NCBI GenBank assembly: GCA_965204875.1
Contig: OZ242020.1
Coordinates: 1,054,001 to 1,118,000 of the forward strand
Length of the DNA stretch: 64,000 nucleotides
Source of the DNA: Aldehydirespirator sp965204875
GTDB taxonomy: Bacteria > Actinomycetota > Acidimicrobiia > Acidimicrobiales > Aldehydirespiratoraceae
Direction: 5' to 3'
Shown: piece by piece, positions 53,767 to 62,801 of the stretch
Numbering within the stretch: the stretch's first letter is position 1
Layout: the number at the start of each line of letters is the position of its first letter
The notes under the pieces: model-generated
The model's database searches: none
Seen by the model: the letters and a program-made list of their open reading frames with translations, nothing else
What the model was told of the DNA's origin: nothing
Made by a program: the position numbers and the translations under genes

Positions 53767-54693
53767 ATGGTGAAGTCACAGACGCTGCCAGGCTCCGGAG
53801 CAACCCCGCGCAAGCGGGCCGAGCGAGCGGAACGGGTCACCGGCTGGCTGTTCTGCACCCCGTACGCCGCGCTGCTGCTCTTCGGCGCTGGTCCGTTCGT
53901 GTACGCGTTCCTGCTGATGTTCGCGGAGTTCGACCAGGGTCGGCCGGATTTCTTCGCCGCGGGCCTCGACAACTTCGTCACCGCGTTCACAGACTTCCGG
54001 ATCCTTGAGGCCGTGCAGAACCTCGGGCGGTTCCTGCTGATCTCGGTGCCCGCCGGCGTGGTGCTCGTGACCGCCATCGCCCTGCTGCTGCACATGAGGC
54101 AGTCACGGACGTCGAGCGCGCTCCGAACCCTCTACTTCGTCCCCGGAGCCGTGGCGGGCGTGCCGGCCGTGCTGCTCTCCATCTTCATGTTCGACCCTCG
54201 CCTCAGCCCGTTCGCTCCGCTGTTCGACCTGCTCGGCCAGGAGCAGGCGATAGACGTCCTCAAGGAGCGGAACTACCCGCTGCTGTTCACGATCATCGGG
54301 TTCTTCTCCGGTGCGGGCTCCTGGATCGCGATCTTCTACGGCGGACTCAACGCCATCCCGGAGGCGCTTCTGGAAGCCGGCGTGGTGGACGGCGCGTCGC
54401 CCTGGCAGCTCGCGTGGCACTTGAAACGTCCGCTGTTGAAGCCATACATCGTGTACATGCTCGTCCTGGTTTTCGCCAACAATGTCCAGCTGTTCGCGGA
54501 GCCCCAGGTGTTCCAGGCGGCCGCGCTCGCTCCCATCAACCCGAACTGGTCGCCGAATCAGATCGCCTTCTCCTTCGCCTTCCAGCTGGGCCTGTTCGGG
54601 GTCGCCGCGGTCCTCGCCCTGACGATGCTCCTCGTCGGTCTGCTCGCCGCAGCGATCGTGCTGCGATTCACAGACCTGTTCCAGACCTCATGA
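53767..54693 (+). CDS. Sugar ABC importer permease, MalF type
   Basis: 308 residues, six membrane segments. The EAA-type coupling loop reads NAIPEALLEAGVVDGASPWQLAWHLKRPLLKP. It forms the channel with the next gene, whose ATG overlaps its stop (ATGA at 54690). Confidence 0.9.
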   Translation: MVKSQTLPGSGATPRKRAERAERVTGWLFCTPYAALLLFGAGPFVYAFLLMFAEFDQGRPDFFAAGLDNFVTAFTDFRILEAVQNLGRFLLISVPAGVVLVTAIALLLHMRQSRTSSALRTLYFVPGAVAGVPAVLLSIFMFDPRLSPFAPLFDLLGQEQAIDVLKERNYPLLFTIIGFFSGAGSWIAIFYGGLNAIPEALLEAGVVDGASPWQLAWHLKRPLLKPYIVYMLVLVFANNVQLFAEPQVFQAAALAPINPNWSPNQIAFSFAFQLGLFGVAAVLALTMLLVGLLAAAIVLRFTDLFQTS

Positions 54694-55667
54694 CCAGCCC
54701 TGCGACCAGCTCTCTCAGGCGGCCGTCTCTCCCGAGGGACCCTCCGCTGTCCAGAGTTACTAGACCGTCCAAAGTACGGCGTGCCAAGCATGCGGCGGTG
54801 TCGCTGCCGTGGCCCACGACTTTCGTCCGGGGGGCGATGCTGGCGGTCTTCGCTCTGTTCTTCGGCATCCCGCTGCTCTGGCTGGTGCTGGCGCCGACCA
54901 AGAGCAACAACCAACTGACCGACGACCATCCGCTCTCGTTCGGGTCGTGGTCGCGGCTGCGCGAGAGTTGGGACAACCTGGTCGGATTCCAGGACGGGAT
55001 CGTTCTCGACTGGATGTTCCGGTCGATCACCTACGGTGCCGGCGCTCTGGTCATCGGCGTCACCGCCAGCCTGCTGGCCGGCTATGCGATGGCGATGACA
55101 GAGTTCCCCGGCAAGCGCCTGCTCGTCGGCCTGACGCTCGCAACGATGATGCTGCCCGTGTCTGCCAGCGTCCTGCCGATCTTCCTCGGCGTGAACAGGG
55201 TCGGCATGTTGAACACGGCCTGGAGCGTCGTGCTGCCCATGTCTTTCTTCCCGTTCGGTGCCTACCTGGCGTACATCTACTACCGGCGCTCGCTCCCGCC
55301 GAGCCTGGTGGAAGCAGCGGCGATCGACGGCGCCTCGCCGCTGGCGACGTTCCTGCGCGTGGTGCTGCCCCTCTCCAAGCCGGCGATCGGGCTCCTGGCG
55401 TTCATGAACTTCACCGTCAACTGGAGCAGGTTCTTCCTGCCGTTCGTGATGCTCAGCTCCCCCGACACACAGAACCTCCCCGTCGGCTTGAGCGCCATGG
55501 TGCGAAGCACGAGCGCGCTGCGGCCGACCTTCTTGGGCAGCACGCCCATCAAGCGGCCCGAGGTCGCGCTGGCAGCGGTACTGATGGCTATACCGGTGGT
55601 GCTGGTGTTCCTGCTCGCGCAGCGGTTCGTCGTCCGCGGCGCGCTGACGGGCGCCACCAAGGAGTGA
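54690..55667 (+). CDS. Sugar ABC importer permease, MalG type
   Basis: 325 residues. A basic N-terminal tail of about 40 residues precedes six membrane segments; coupling loop PPSLVEAAAIDGASPLATFLRVVLPLSKP. The start is fixed by the ATGA overlap; a longer frame from 54414 is inside the MalF-type gene. Confidence 0.9.
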   Translation: MTSPATSSLRRPSLPRDPPLSRVTRPSKVRRAKHAAVSLPWPTTFVRGAMLAVFALFFGIPLLWLVLAPTKSNNQLTDDHPLSFGSWSRLRESWDNLVGFQDGIVLDWMFRSITYGAGALVIGVTASLLAGYAMAMTEFPGKRLLVGLTLATMMLPVSASVLPIFLGVNRVGMLNTAWSVVLPMSFFPFGAYLAYIYYRRSLPPSLVEAAAIDGASPLATFLRVVLPLSKPAIGLLAFMNFTVNWSRFFLPFVMLSSPDTQNLPVGLSAMVRSTSALRPTFLGSTPIKRPEVALAAVLMAIPVVLVFLLAQRFVVRGALTGATKE

Positions 55668-55696
55668 GCAACCCGGCTCGGACCTAGCCGCATCAG

Positions 55697-55776
55697 CATC
55701 GAGCTGCCCCGGTATCTAGCTGTACCAGCATCTAGCTATACCTGCATCGAGGTATACCGGTATCTAGCTGTACCAG
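55697..55776 (-). repeat. 16-bp repeat, 5 copies, covering the stop codon of the GH172 gene
   Basis: Units at 55697, 55713, 55729, 55745 and 55761; consensus (C/T)ATC(T/G)AGCTGTACCAG. The unit at 55761 contains the stop codon and the codons for YWYS. The 3' end of the gene has been multiplied outward. Confidence 0.9.
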
Positions 55777-56759
55777 TAGGCGACCGAGGCAACCGTGTCG
55801 TGGCGGATGCGGTACAAGTGGTCGGGGCCCCAGCCGAGGGACTGGACAGTGACCCTGAGGTCGCGCCGGAAGTGGATCGGGTCAGGTATGTGCCAGCGAT
55901 ACATCGTGTGCAGACCGCCGGCGCGCTCGTTCTGCCCGCCGATCGTGTCGAAGCCGAAATAGGGAGCCGAATACGCTCCGCCAAGGAAGTTCCACGCCCC
56001 GCCGAAGTAGTCCTCTGTGCCGGTGGAGGTGATCGTGGGATAGCGGTCGTCTCCATCGAGATAGAACTTCATCTCGCCCTCGCCCCACCAGCCGCCCGTG
56101 TGCTGCTGCCAGGTCATGAAGGTGCCGACGTAGCTGCCCGGCCCCCCGGCTCCGGGCAGCAGAACGTGGACGCCGGTGTCATCGACGGGGTCCGATTCCT
56201 CGAACACGGCCGAGAGGTACATCGTGGCCGGCTGCAGCGCCTCGAGGGTGTAGTCGACGGCCCAGTAGACGATCGCGTCGGCGGCGGAACCGTTGGCGAG
56301 GCTGATCTCAATGCTCTTGTTGAAGGGCATGGGCAGGAAGCAGTTGAGCCCGCCGTTGTTCCCTGTCGCGAACGCGAGTCCGGCGGACGGCAGCGGCGGC
56401 TGACCGGCAGCGAAGAACGCCCCGACGGGGACCCGGATCGCGGGGTCGCCGCCGTCGTAGCGAACCTCGAGGAGACACTCCCCGAGCAGGGACTGGTCGA
56501 GCGTGAGCCAGATGTGGCGCACCACGCCCGGTCCCTCGATCGCGGCGAGGGTCGCCCGACTGCCGGCATCGACGGTGGTGTTCGGTGACACCTTCCAACC
56601 CTCACCGAGATCGGCCGCGGCCGCGGCCGCGCCGGGGCTGAGCGGGTTCGGATCCTCCGGGCGGGCCCGGCAGGCATTGCCGGGCTCACCGGTCGGGTTC
56701 TCAGGCGTGATCGCCCTCGAAAGCGCCGACGACGGACGGAACAACCCGTCGAACATCAT
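55764..56759 (-). CDS. DUF2961/GH172 family glycoside hydrolase
   Basis: 331 residues from the ATG at 56759 (GGAGGT 6 nt upstream). VRHIWLTLDQSLLGECLLEVRYDG, PMPFNKSIEISLANGS, TWQQHTGGWWGEGEMKFYLDGD and GTEDYFGGAWNF are the blocks of DUF2961, now GH172, whose known members act on alpha-D-arabinofuranosides (D-arabinan) or on fructofuranosides (difructose anhydride). No signal peptide, so it should cleave an imported oligosaccharide in the cytoplasm. An operator-like site lies upstream. The frame to 56885 runs through the promoter and is rejected. Confidence 0.85.
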   Translation of the reverse strand: MMFDGLFRPSSALSRAITPENPTGEPGNACRARPEDPNPLSPGAAAAAADLGEGWKVSPNTTVDAGSRATLAAIEGPGVVRHIWLTLDQSLLGECLLEVRYDGGDPAIRVPVGAFFAAGQPPLPSAGLAFATGNNGGLNCFLPMPFNKSIEISLANGSAADAIVYWAVDYTLEALQPATMYLSAVFEESDPVDDTGVHVLLPGAGGPGSYVGTFMTWQQHTGGWWGEGEMKFYLDGDDRYPTITSTGTEDYFGGAWNFLGGAYSAPYFGFDTIGGQNERAGGLHTMYRWHIPDPIHFRRDLRVTVQSLGWGPDHLYRIRHDTVASVAYWYS

Positions 56760-56790
56760 GCCGGTACCTCCCCACCCGCCGGAACCCCAG

Positions 56791-56801
56791 CAAACGATTA
56801 C
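56791..56801. promoter_or_regulatory. LacI-type operator-like site upstream of the GH172 gene
   Basis: CAAACGATTAC (reverse GTAATCGTTTG) matches the operator consensus with one or two differences and resembles the kinase site AAATCGTTTAC. It is 31 bp from the GH172 start. Confidence 0.6.
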
Positions 56802-56886
56802 TCTGGGTAGTTTGCCACAAGCAGCGGCCTCCTGCCACCGCAACCGCGAACGGGCGCACCAAGCGCACGGAGAGGGACTCACCATC

Positions 56887-57013
56887 GCCGCTGTCGATTC
56901 GCGGACAGGGGCTGGTGCTGCATGCAGGCCGCGTGGTTCTCGACGACACCGCCGAGAACCTGCCGGCCCATCCCGAACTGCGCGCCTCCTACCTAGGACA
57001 AGCCAACACCCGG
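56887..57013 (+). pseudogene. Fragment copy of the livF 3' end
   Basis: Shared blocks with 48914-49033: GCGGACAGGGGCTGG, CTCGACGACACCGCCGAGAAC and CTGCGCGCCTCCTACCT, in the same order and orientation; identity by eye is about 90%. One base is missing (GGGGCTGGTGC versus GGGGCTGGGTGC) and the stop codon is changed, so it is not coding. It lies about 8 kb from its source. Confidence 0.9.
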
Positions 57014-57017
57014 CACC

Positions 57018-57200
57018 TCACCGAGCTGTCTCCTGCGGGACTTGGTTGCCCGCGGAGCTGGCTTGATTCCTGTGAATGAGGTTGGCATCATGAAACGATG
57101 CTAGATCTCCCCAGAGATCAGGCTCGCTAAGCGTCAGACGATCATAAGCCGCGTAGGCGGCGTCGATTTCTGCGGACGCAACAAACGACTTGTCATTCAT
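57018..57200 (-). CDS. Small hypothetical protein (60 residues)
   Basis: Starts at an ATG overlapping the end of the Excalibur-type ORF upstream. Reads MNDKSFVASAEIDAAYAAYDRLTLSEP, acidic and helical; no family recognised. Local GC is visibly lower than in neighbouring genes, suggesting imported DNA. Confidence 0.35.
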   Translation of the reverse strand: MNDKSFVASAEIDAAYAAYDRLTLSEPDLWGDLASFHDANLIHRNQASSAGNQVPQETAR

Positions 57201-57471
57201 CGATATACACCTCGCATCCCCGCCCGTCACGGTCGCGGTCAAAGTTGTAGGGATCAACGCCAGTTTCCTTGATGATGACCGGTTTCTGGTCCCCTTCTTG
57301 TGGTGCTGGCCGGTTTCGTGCTTCGATGTAGTCGATCCCACATTTCTCAGGGTACCGATAGTCCGTCGTGGCTGCGCCATTGCTGCACTCTTCTAGGCGG
57401 CGGACTCGACTCAGGCGTACACCCGTCCCACGATCCTCGACGATGGTGCCAGGGCAAGGTCGGCCAGGCAC
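57193..57471 (-). CDS. Excalibur calcium-binding domain fragment or small protein
   Basis: Up to 92 residues; the start is uncertain. The C-terminus NFDRDRDGRGCEVYIDE fits the Excalibur motif (DxDxDGxxCE) found on secreted actinobacterial and phage proteins, with a second Cys in YPEKCGIDY. No signal peptide is visible, so this may be the surviving end of a longer secreted gene. Confidence 0.45.
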   Translation of the reverse strand: MPGRPCPGTIVEDRGTGVRLSRVRRLEECSNGAATTDYRYPEKCGIDYIEARNRPAPQEGDQKPVIIKETGVDPYNFDRDRDGRGCEVYIDE

Positions 57472-57507
57472 CGGAGGAGAGGCGCAGCGGCGTTAGGTTT
57501 TTCGGTT

Positions 57508-59202
57508 GTGAGCATGGCAGGAACAGACCGGCCGCTGGACTTCATCCGTGAGCAGGTGCGCGCCGACAACGCGGCCGGCACTTTCGGCGGTCGGGTGCAG
57601 ACCCGGTTCCCGCCCGAGCCCAACGGCTTCCTGCACATCGGCCACGCCAAGGCAGTTTGCCTCAACTTCGGCGTGGCCCGAGAGCACGGCGGCATCTGCC
57701 GGCTGCGTTTCGACGACACCAACCCCGAGGGCGAGGACGCCGACTACGCCGAGGCCATCGCCTCCGACATCGCCTGGCTCGGCTTCGCTCCCGACGGCAA
57801 TGCCGTGCACGCCTCGGACCACTTCGGCCAACTTTATGAATGGGCCGAGCACCTGGTGCGATCCGGGCTCGCCTACGTGGACGACCAGGACGCCGCGACG
57901 ATCTCGGCCACTCGGGGCGACTTCAGCACCGAAGGCACCGACAGCCCCTGGCGCGACCGCCCCGTCGCTGAGAACCTGCGGCTGCTGGGCGAGATGCGCG
58001 GCGGGCGCTTCGCCGAGGGCAGCCGCGTGCTGCGAGCCAAGATCGACATGGCCCACCCCAACATGCTTATGCGAGACCCGGTGATGTACCGGATCCGCCA
58101 CACGGCGCACTACCGCAGCGGGCGCGACTGGTGCATCTTCCCCACATACGACTGGGCCCACGGACAGTGCGACGCCATCGAGGGCGTCACCCACTCGCTG
58201 TGCAGCCTGGAGTTCGACGCCCACCGCGAGCTGTACGACTGGTACCTGGAGCACCTGCCGCTGGCGGCAGACAGGCCCCGCCAGTACGAGTTCGCCCGCC
58301 TGAACCTCACCCACACCGTCACCTCCAAGCGCGGCCTCGCCGCCCTCGTCGAGGGCGGCCTCGTGGACGGCTGGGACGACCCGCGGCTGCCGACCCTGAG
58401 GGGGCTGCGCCGCCGCGGCTACCCGCCCGAGGCCATACGGGCGTTCTGCGCGCACATCGGCGTGGCCAGGGTGAACGGCATCCACGAGATCGAGTTGCTG
58501 GAATCGTTCGTGCGGGCCCACCACAACGCTGCGGCGCTGCGCCGCATGGCGGTGCTGCGTCCCCTCGAGGTCGTGATCGACAACTGGCCCGCCGGGCGAG
58601 TCGAGCATCGCCGGGCGGTCGACAACCCCGAGGATCCTGGCACCGGAACGCGCCGGGTCGCCTTCAGCGGCCGGCTGTGGATCGAGCGCGACGACTTCAT
58701 GCTCGACCCGCCCCGCAAGTTCTACCGCCTCGCACCAGGTCGGGAGGTGCGCCTGCGCGCCGGCTACTTCCTGCGCTGCAACGACGTGGAGACCGATGCC
58801 GAAGGCGAGCCGCTCAGGCTGCACTGCACCTATGACCCCGACACCGGCGACGGGCGGGCCCCCGACGGTCGCAAGGTGCGCGCCACGATCCACTGGGTGT
58901 CCGCGGACCACGCCGTCGACGCCGCGGTGGCGCTCTATGGCCGGCTGTTCAGCGATGCCGCGCCGGGTGCCGACGGGCGCGACCCGCTCGACTCCTACAA
59001 CCCCGACTCACGGGAGCTGTTCACCGGCGCCAAGCTGGAGCCGGCGCTGGCGGAGGTGCCGCCCGGCGAGGTCGTGCAGTTCGAGCGGCTCGGCTACTTT
59101 GCCCGCGACCCAGGTCCCGAGATGCTGTTCCACCGCACCGTCGGACTGCGTGACGAGTGGGCCAAGATCAAGCGACGAGACCACGCCTCCCCCGGCGGCT
59201 GA
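57508..59202 (+). CDS. glnS: Glutaminyl-tRNA synthetase
   Basis: 564 residues. Class I signature PEPNGFLHIGHAKAVCLNFG (HIGH) and TVTSKRGL in place of KMSKS; RFDDTNPEGEDADYAEAI and the anticodon-binding beta-barrels complete a GlnRS rather than a GluRS. It charges tRNA-Gln directly. GTG at 57508 follows TAGGTT by 8 nt (leaderless); ATG at 57514 is an alternative. Many actinobacteria lack GlnRS and use Glu-tRNA amidation, so an acquired gene is possible. Confidence 0.95.
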   Translation: MSMAGTDRPLDFIREQVRADNAAGTFGGRVQTRFPPEPNGFLHIGHAKAVCLNFGVAREHGGICRLRFDDTNPEGEDADYAEAIASDIAWLGFAPDGNAVHASDHFGQLYEWAEHLVRSGLAYVDDQDAATISATRGDFSTEGTDSPWRDRPVAENLRLLGEMRGGRFAEGSRVLRAKIDMAHPNMLMRDPVMYRIRHTAHYRSGRDWCIFPTYDWAHGQCDAIEGVTHSLCSLEFDAHRELYDWYLEHLPLAADRPRQYEFARLNLTHTVTSKRGLAALVEGGLVDGWDDPRLPTLRGLRRRGYPPEAIRAFCAHIGVARVNGIHEIELLESFVRAHHNAAALRRMAVLRPLEVVIDNWPAGRVEHRRAVDNPEDPGTGTRRVAFSGRLWIERDDFMLDPPRKFYRLAPGREVRLRAGYFLRCNDVETDAEGEPLRLHCTYDPDTGDGRAPDGRKVRATIHWVSADHAVDAAVALYGRLFSDAAPGADGRDPLDSYNPDSRELFTGAKLEPALAEVPPGEVVQFERLGYFARDPGPEMLFHRTVGLRDEWAKIKRRDHASPGG

Positions 59203-59344
59203 CTTGGGCGGCAACTGCGGCAGCGGCCGCACGCAGGGCCGGGATCACGTTTCTGCCGGGAACTCTGATTCCCCCGGCTGAAGTTCTGTCACCAAGCCCA
59301 CGGGCGGATCGAGGAAGACCGAGAAGGCGCGAACCGGCGCGCGG

Positions 59345-60772
59345 CTACCAGTCGACGCCGATGTACTGGGTTTCGCAGAACTCGTAGATGCCCTCTGAGG
59401 CGCCCTCGCGGCCCAGGCCGGACTGCTTCATGCCGCCGAAGGGTGCCGCAGGGTCCGAGATGGCGCCCCGGTTGATGGCAACCATGCCCGACTCGAGACG
59501 CTCGCTCACGCTCAGCCCCCTAGCGAGGTCCGAGGTGTACACGTATCCGATGAGGCCCATCTCGGTGTCGTTGGCCGCGGCGATCATGGCCTCGGTGTCA
59601 TCGAATGCGATGACCGGCGCCACCGGCCCGAAGATCTCTTCGCGGGTGATCTGCGAGGCGGCGTTCACGCCGGCCAGCACGGTGGGCTCATAGAAGAAGC
59701 CGGGCCGAGCCAGCGGGCCGTTGCCGGTGACGCGGCGGGCGCCGTCACCCAGCGCGCCCTGCACCAGCGCCTCGATGCCCTCCACAGCGCCGGCGTTGAT
59801 CATCGGCCCGCAGGCCACGCCGGGCTCGAAGCCGTTGCCGACCTTCATGGATCCCATTGCCGCCGCCAGCCGCTCCACGAACTCGTCATGCACCGACGAC
59901 TCCACGAAGAGGCGGTTGGCGGCGGTGCACGCCTCCGCCGAGTGGCGCATCTTGGCCACCATCGCGCCCTCGACGGCGGCGCCGATGTCGGCGTCGGCGA
60001 AGACGATGAACGGGGCGTTGCCGCCGAGTTCCATGCAGGTCTTGAGCACGCGGTCGGCGCAGCGCCGCAACAGGGCCCGACCCACCGCTGTGGAGCCGGT
60101 GAACGAGACCATGCGCACCGCCCGATGGTCGACCACCGCCTCGAACCAGTCGCCCGAGGATCGTGTGGGCACCACGTTCACGACTCCCGGCGGGACGCCG
60201 GCGGACTCCAGCAACTCCGCCACCCGCAACGCGGTGAGGGGGGTGTCGCGCGCCGGCTTGATCACCACCGAGTTGCCCGCCGCCAGAGCGGGGGCGACCT
60301 TGCGGGTGATCATCGCGGCAGGGAAGTTCCACGGCGTGATCATCGCCACCACCCCCACCGGCGGGTGGCGGGTGATGATGCGCTTGTCGCCGCCCGGGGC
60401 CAGGCCGATGGAGCCGCCGATGCGGACCGCCTCCTCGGCATTCCAGCGGAAGAACTCCGCGGCGTAGGCGACCTCGCCCAGCGCGTCGGGCTGGGGCTTG
60501 CCGTGCTCGAGTGTGATCATCTCGGCGATCTCGCCGGAGTGTTCGCCCAGGCTCTCATAGCAGGCGCGCAAGATCTCCGAGCGCACCCGCGGCGGGGTGG
60601 CCGCCCAGCCGGGCTGTGCCGCTGCAGCAGCGTCGCAGGCCGCGACCGCGTCGGCCGGCGTTCCGGCGGCGACCTCGGCGATCGCGTCGCCACTGGAGGG
60701 GTCGAGCACGGCGATGCGCTCCCAACCTGCGCCGCTGCGCCAGTCGCCGCCTACCAACATCTGCGTCTGCAT
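59345..60772 (-). CDS. NAD(P)-dependent aldehyde dehydrogenase (succinate-semialdehyde dehydrogenase-like)
   Basis: 475 residues from the ATG at 60772. MITPWNFPAAMITRKVAPALAAGN, SFTGSTAVGR, MELGGNAPF (catalytic Glu) are present; the catalytic Cys is in SAEACTAANR rather than the more usual GQxC. EIFGPVAPV and the C-terminal PFGGMKQSGLGREG follow. The closest named group is GabD-type. TAGCCT 7 nt upstream gives a leaderless start. Confidence 0.9.
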   Translation of the reverse strand: MQTQMLVGGDWRSGAGWERIAVLDPSSGDAIAEVAAGTPADAVAACDAAAAAQPGWAATPPRVRSEILRACYESLGEHSGEIAEMITLEHGKPQPDALGEVAYAAEFFRWNAEEAVRIGGSIGLAPGGDKRIITRHPPVGVVAMITPWNFPAAMITRKVAPALAAGNSVVIKPARDTPLTALRVAELLESAGVPPGVVNVVPTRSSGDWFEAVVDHRAVRMVSFTGSTAVGRALLRRCADRVLKTCMELGGNAPFIVFADADIGAAVEGAMVAKMRHSAEACTAANRLFVESSVHDEFVERLAAAMGSMKVGNGFEPGVACGPMINAGAVEGIEALVQGALGDGARRVTGNGPLARPGFFYEPTVLAGVNAASQITREEIFGPVAPVIAFDDTEAMIAAANDTEMGLIGYVYTSDLARGLSVSERLESGMVAINRGAISDPAAPFGGMKQSGLGREGASEGIYEFCETQYIGVDW

Positions 60773-60797
60773 TCGCGCCAGGCTACGGTCAGCAGCC
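60773..60797. promoter_or_regulatory. Overlapping divergent leaderless promoters
   Basis: Only 25 bp separate the two start codons. AGGCTACGGT holds both -10 boxes: reverse TAGCCT for the dehydrogenase (7 nt from its ATG) and forward TACGGT (60784-60789, 8 nt from the ATG at 60798). The boxes share two bases (TA). Confidence 0.6.
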
Positions 60798-61787
<990 letters not shown>

Positions 61788-61811
61788 CGCCGCCTCGCAC
61801 GAACTGCCGAC

Positions 61812-62132
61812 TCAGTCGTCGGGATCGCAGCTGATCAGCTCCCAGTAGTCCGGGTCGGCGCCACAGTCTGCGATCTCAACGACGCCCGCCTCGACGAGCA
61901 CTCCTACGAACTCGACCGCGCCGAACATCGGGTCAACCACATGGAGCGTCCGAATCCTCGAGTCACGGACGAAGGGAAAGTTCTCGAAGTCCCGGAACCC
62001 GAAGCGCGCTGCGGCCAGCGGCCCAGCCCAGAAGTCGAACTCCGACGGCCGGCCACGCGGGTCCCGCTCGGGGCTGTACTCCGAGGCGATCTTCGTGGCT
62101 ACAAACTCGCTGACGCGGACCTCGGGGATCAC
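61812..62132 (-). CDS. Unknown partner of the Panacea protein, toxin candidate
   Basis: 106 residues. The GTG start overlaps the stop of the Panacea-domain gene (GTGA at 62129-62132), so the two are coupled. The protein (IPEVRVSEFVATKIA, GRPSEFDFWAGPLAAARFGF, VEFVGVLVEAGVVEIADCG) is acidic and compact and I recognise no domain. By position it should be the toxin of a Panacea-type toxin-antitoxin pair. The longer frame to 62228 overlaps the upstream gene and is rejected. Confidence 0.6.
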   Translation of the reverse strand: MIPEVRVSEFVATKIASEYSPERDPRGRPSEFDFWAGPLAAARFGFRDFENFPFVRDSRIRTLHVVDPMFGAVEFVGVLVEAGVVEIADCGADPDYWELISCDPDD

Positions 62133-62680
62133 TCCGCGGCTGCGAGTCCGTAACGCTGCGCCACCGACTCCGACAGGCGCTTGCTGGTCGGGGTCAGAGC
62201 CTGGCGAAAGCCCAGCAACGCTGTGCAAGACGGGATCGTCTCACCGATCGCCGCCAACCGCCAGCCCGGCTCCTGATGGGAGAGCTCGCTGACCTGGGTG
62301 CCGGTCATGCCCGCGAGCTGCGCCATCACGTCTGATATGGTCTGCAACTCGTCATCGGTGAACACCTTGAGGTTCGCGGCCCGCCTTGGCACCAGGCGGT
62401 GCTGTGGACGTCCGAGGAAGTCCTCCTCGACCAGTTCAACCGATCCGGACGCGATCAGCTGCCGGCGGACCGGCAGCAGCTGGCGGGGTGCCGGGCCGTG
62501 AGGCAGTTTCTGGAACTCGCATCCCGAGATGGCTCGCCCGTGGCGGCGCAGATGCGTGAACTCGGCGAAGAACAGGACCTTGTTGAGCTTGGTCGCGCCG
62601 CCGCCACGATCGTCCTTCAGCCCCTCGGCGACGTGCAGCACCTCCTCGGCGAACTTCACGGGGTCATAGGCATCGCTCAC
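62129..62680 (-). CDS. Panacea-domain (SocA/GepA-like, DUF4065) antitoxin candidate
   Basis: 183 residues. TKLNKVLFFAEFTHLRRHGRAISG and EFQKLPHGPAPRQLL are the core of the Panacea domain, found in antitoxins that neutralise many unrelated toxins and in the protease adaptor SocA. A C-terminal helical part (TDDELQTISDVMAQL) follows. GTG at 62680 has TACTAT 7 nt upstream (62688-62693, reverse); starts further upstream fall in a duplicated copy of the promoter. Confidence 0.75.
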   Translation of the reverse strand: MSDAYDPVKFAEEVLHVAEGLKDDRGGGATKLNKVLFFAEFTHLRRHGRAISGCEFQKLPHGPAPRQLLPVRRQLIASGSVELVEEDFLGRPQHRLVPRRAANLKVFTDDELQTISDVMAQLAGMTGTQVSELSHQEPGWRLAAIGETIPSCTALLGFRQALTPTSKRLSESVAQRYGLAAAE

Positions 62681-62774
62681 AGCACCCATAGTAGGCACAG
62701 GGTGAGACACGGGTGGTTCGGTGAGGGCCATCAGTCGCAGACCTCGTTGCTCACGACACCGATAGTAGGCACAG
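62673..62774 (-). repeat. 74-bp duplication of the Panacea gene promoter and start
   Basis: ATAGTAGGCACAG occurs at 62688 and 62762, each with GCTCAC-x-x-CACC on its left, i.e. -10 TACTAT, spacer and GTGAGC on the reverse strand. The outer copy leads into a 7-codon ORF (VSNEVCD-stop). Confidence 0.9.
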
Positions 62775-62801
62775 GCCAAGGCAGCCCGATGGTTCTCCCT
62801 G

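Noticed and set aside
57493..58911. Reverse frame of 472 codons opposite glnS
   Set aside because: Antisense shadow of a clear GlnRS gene.
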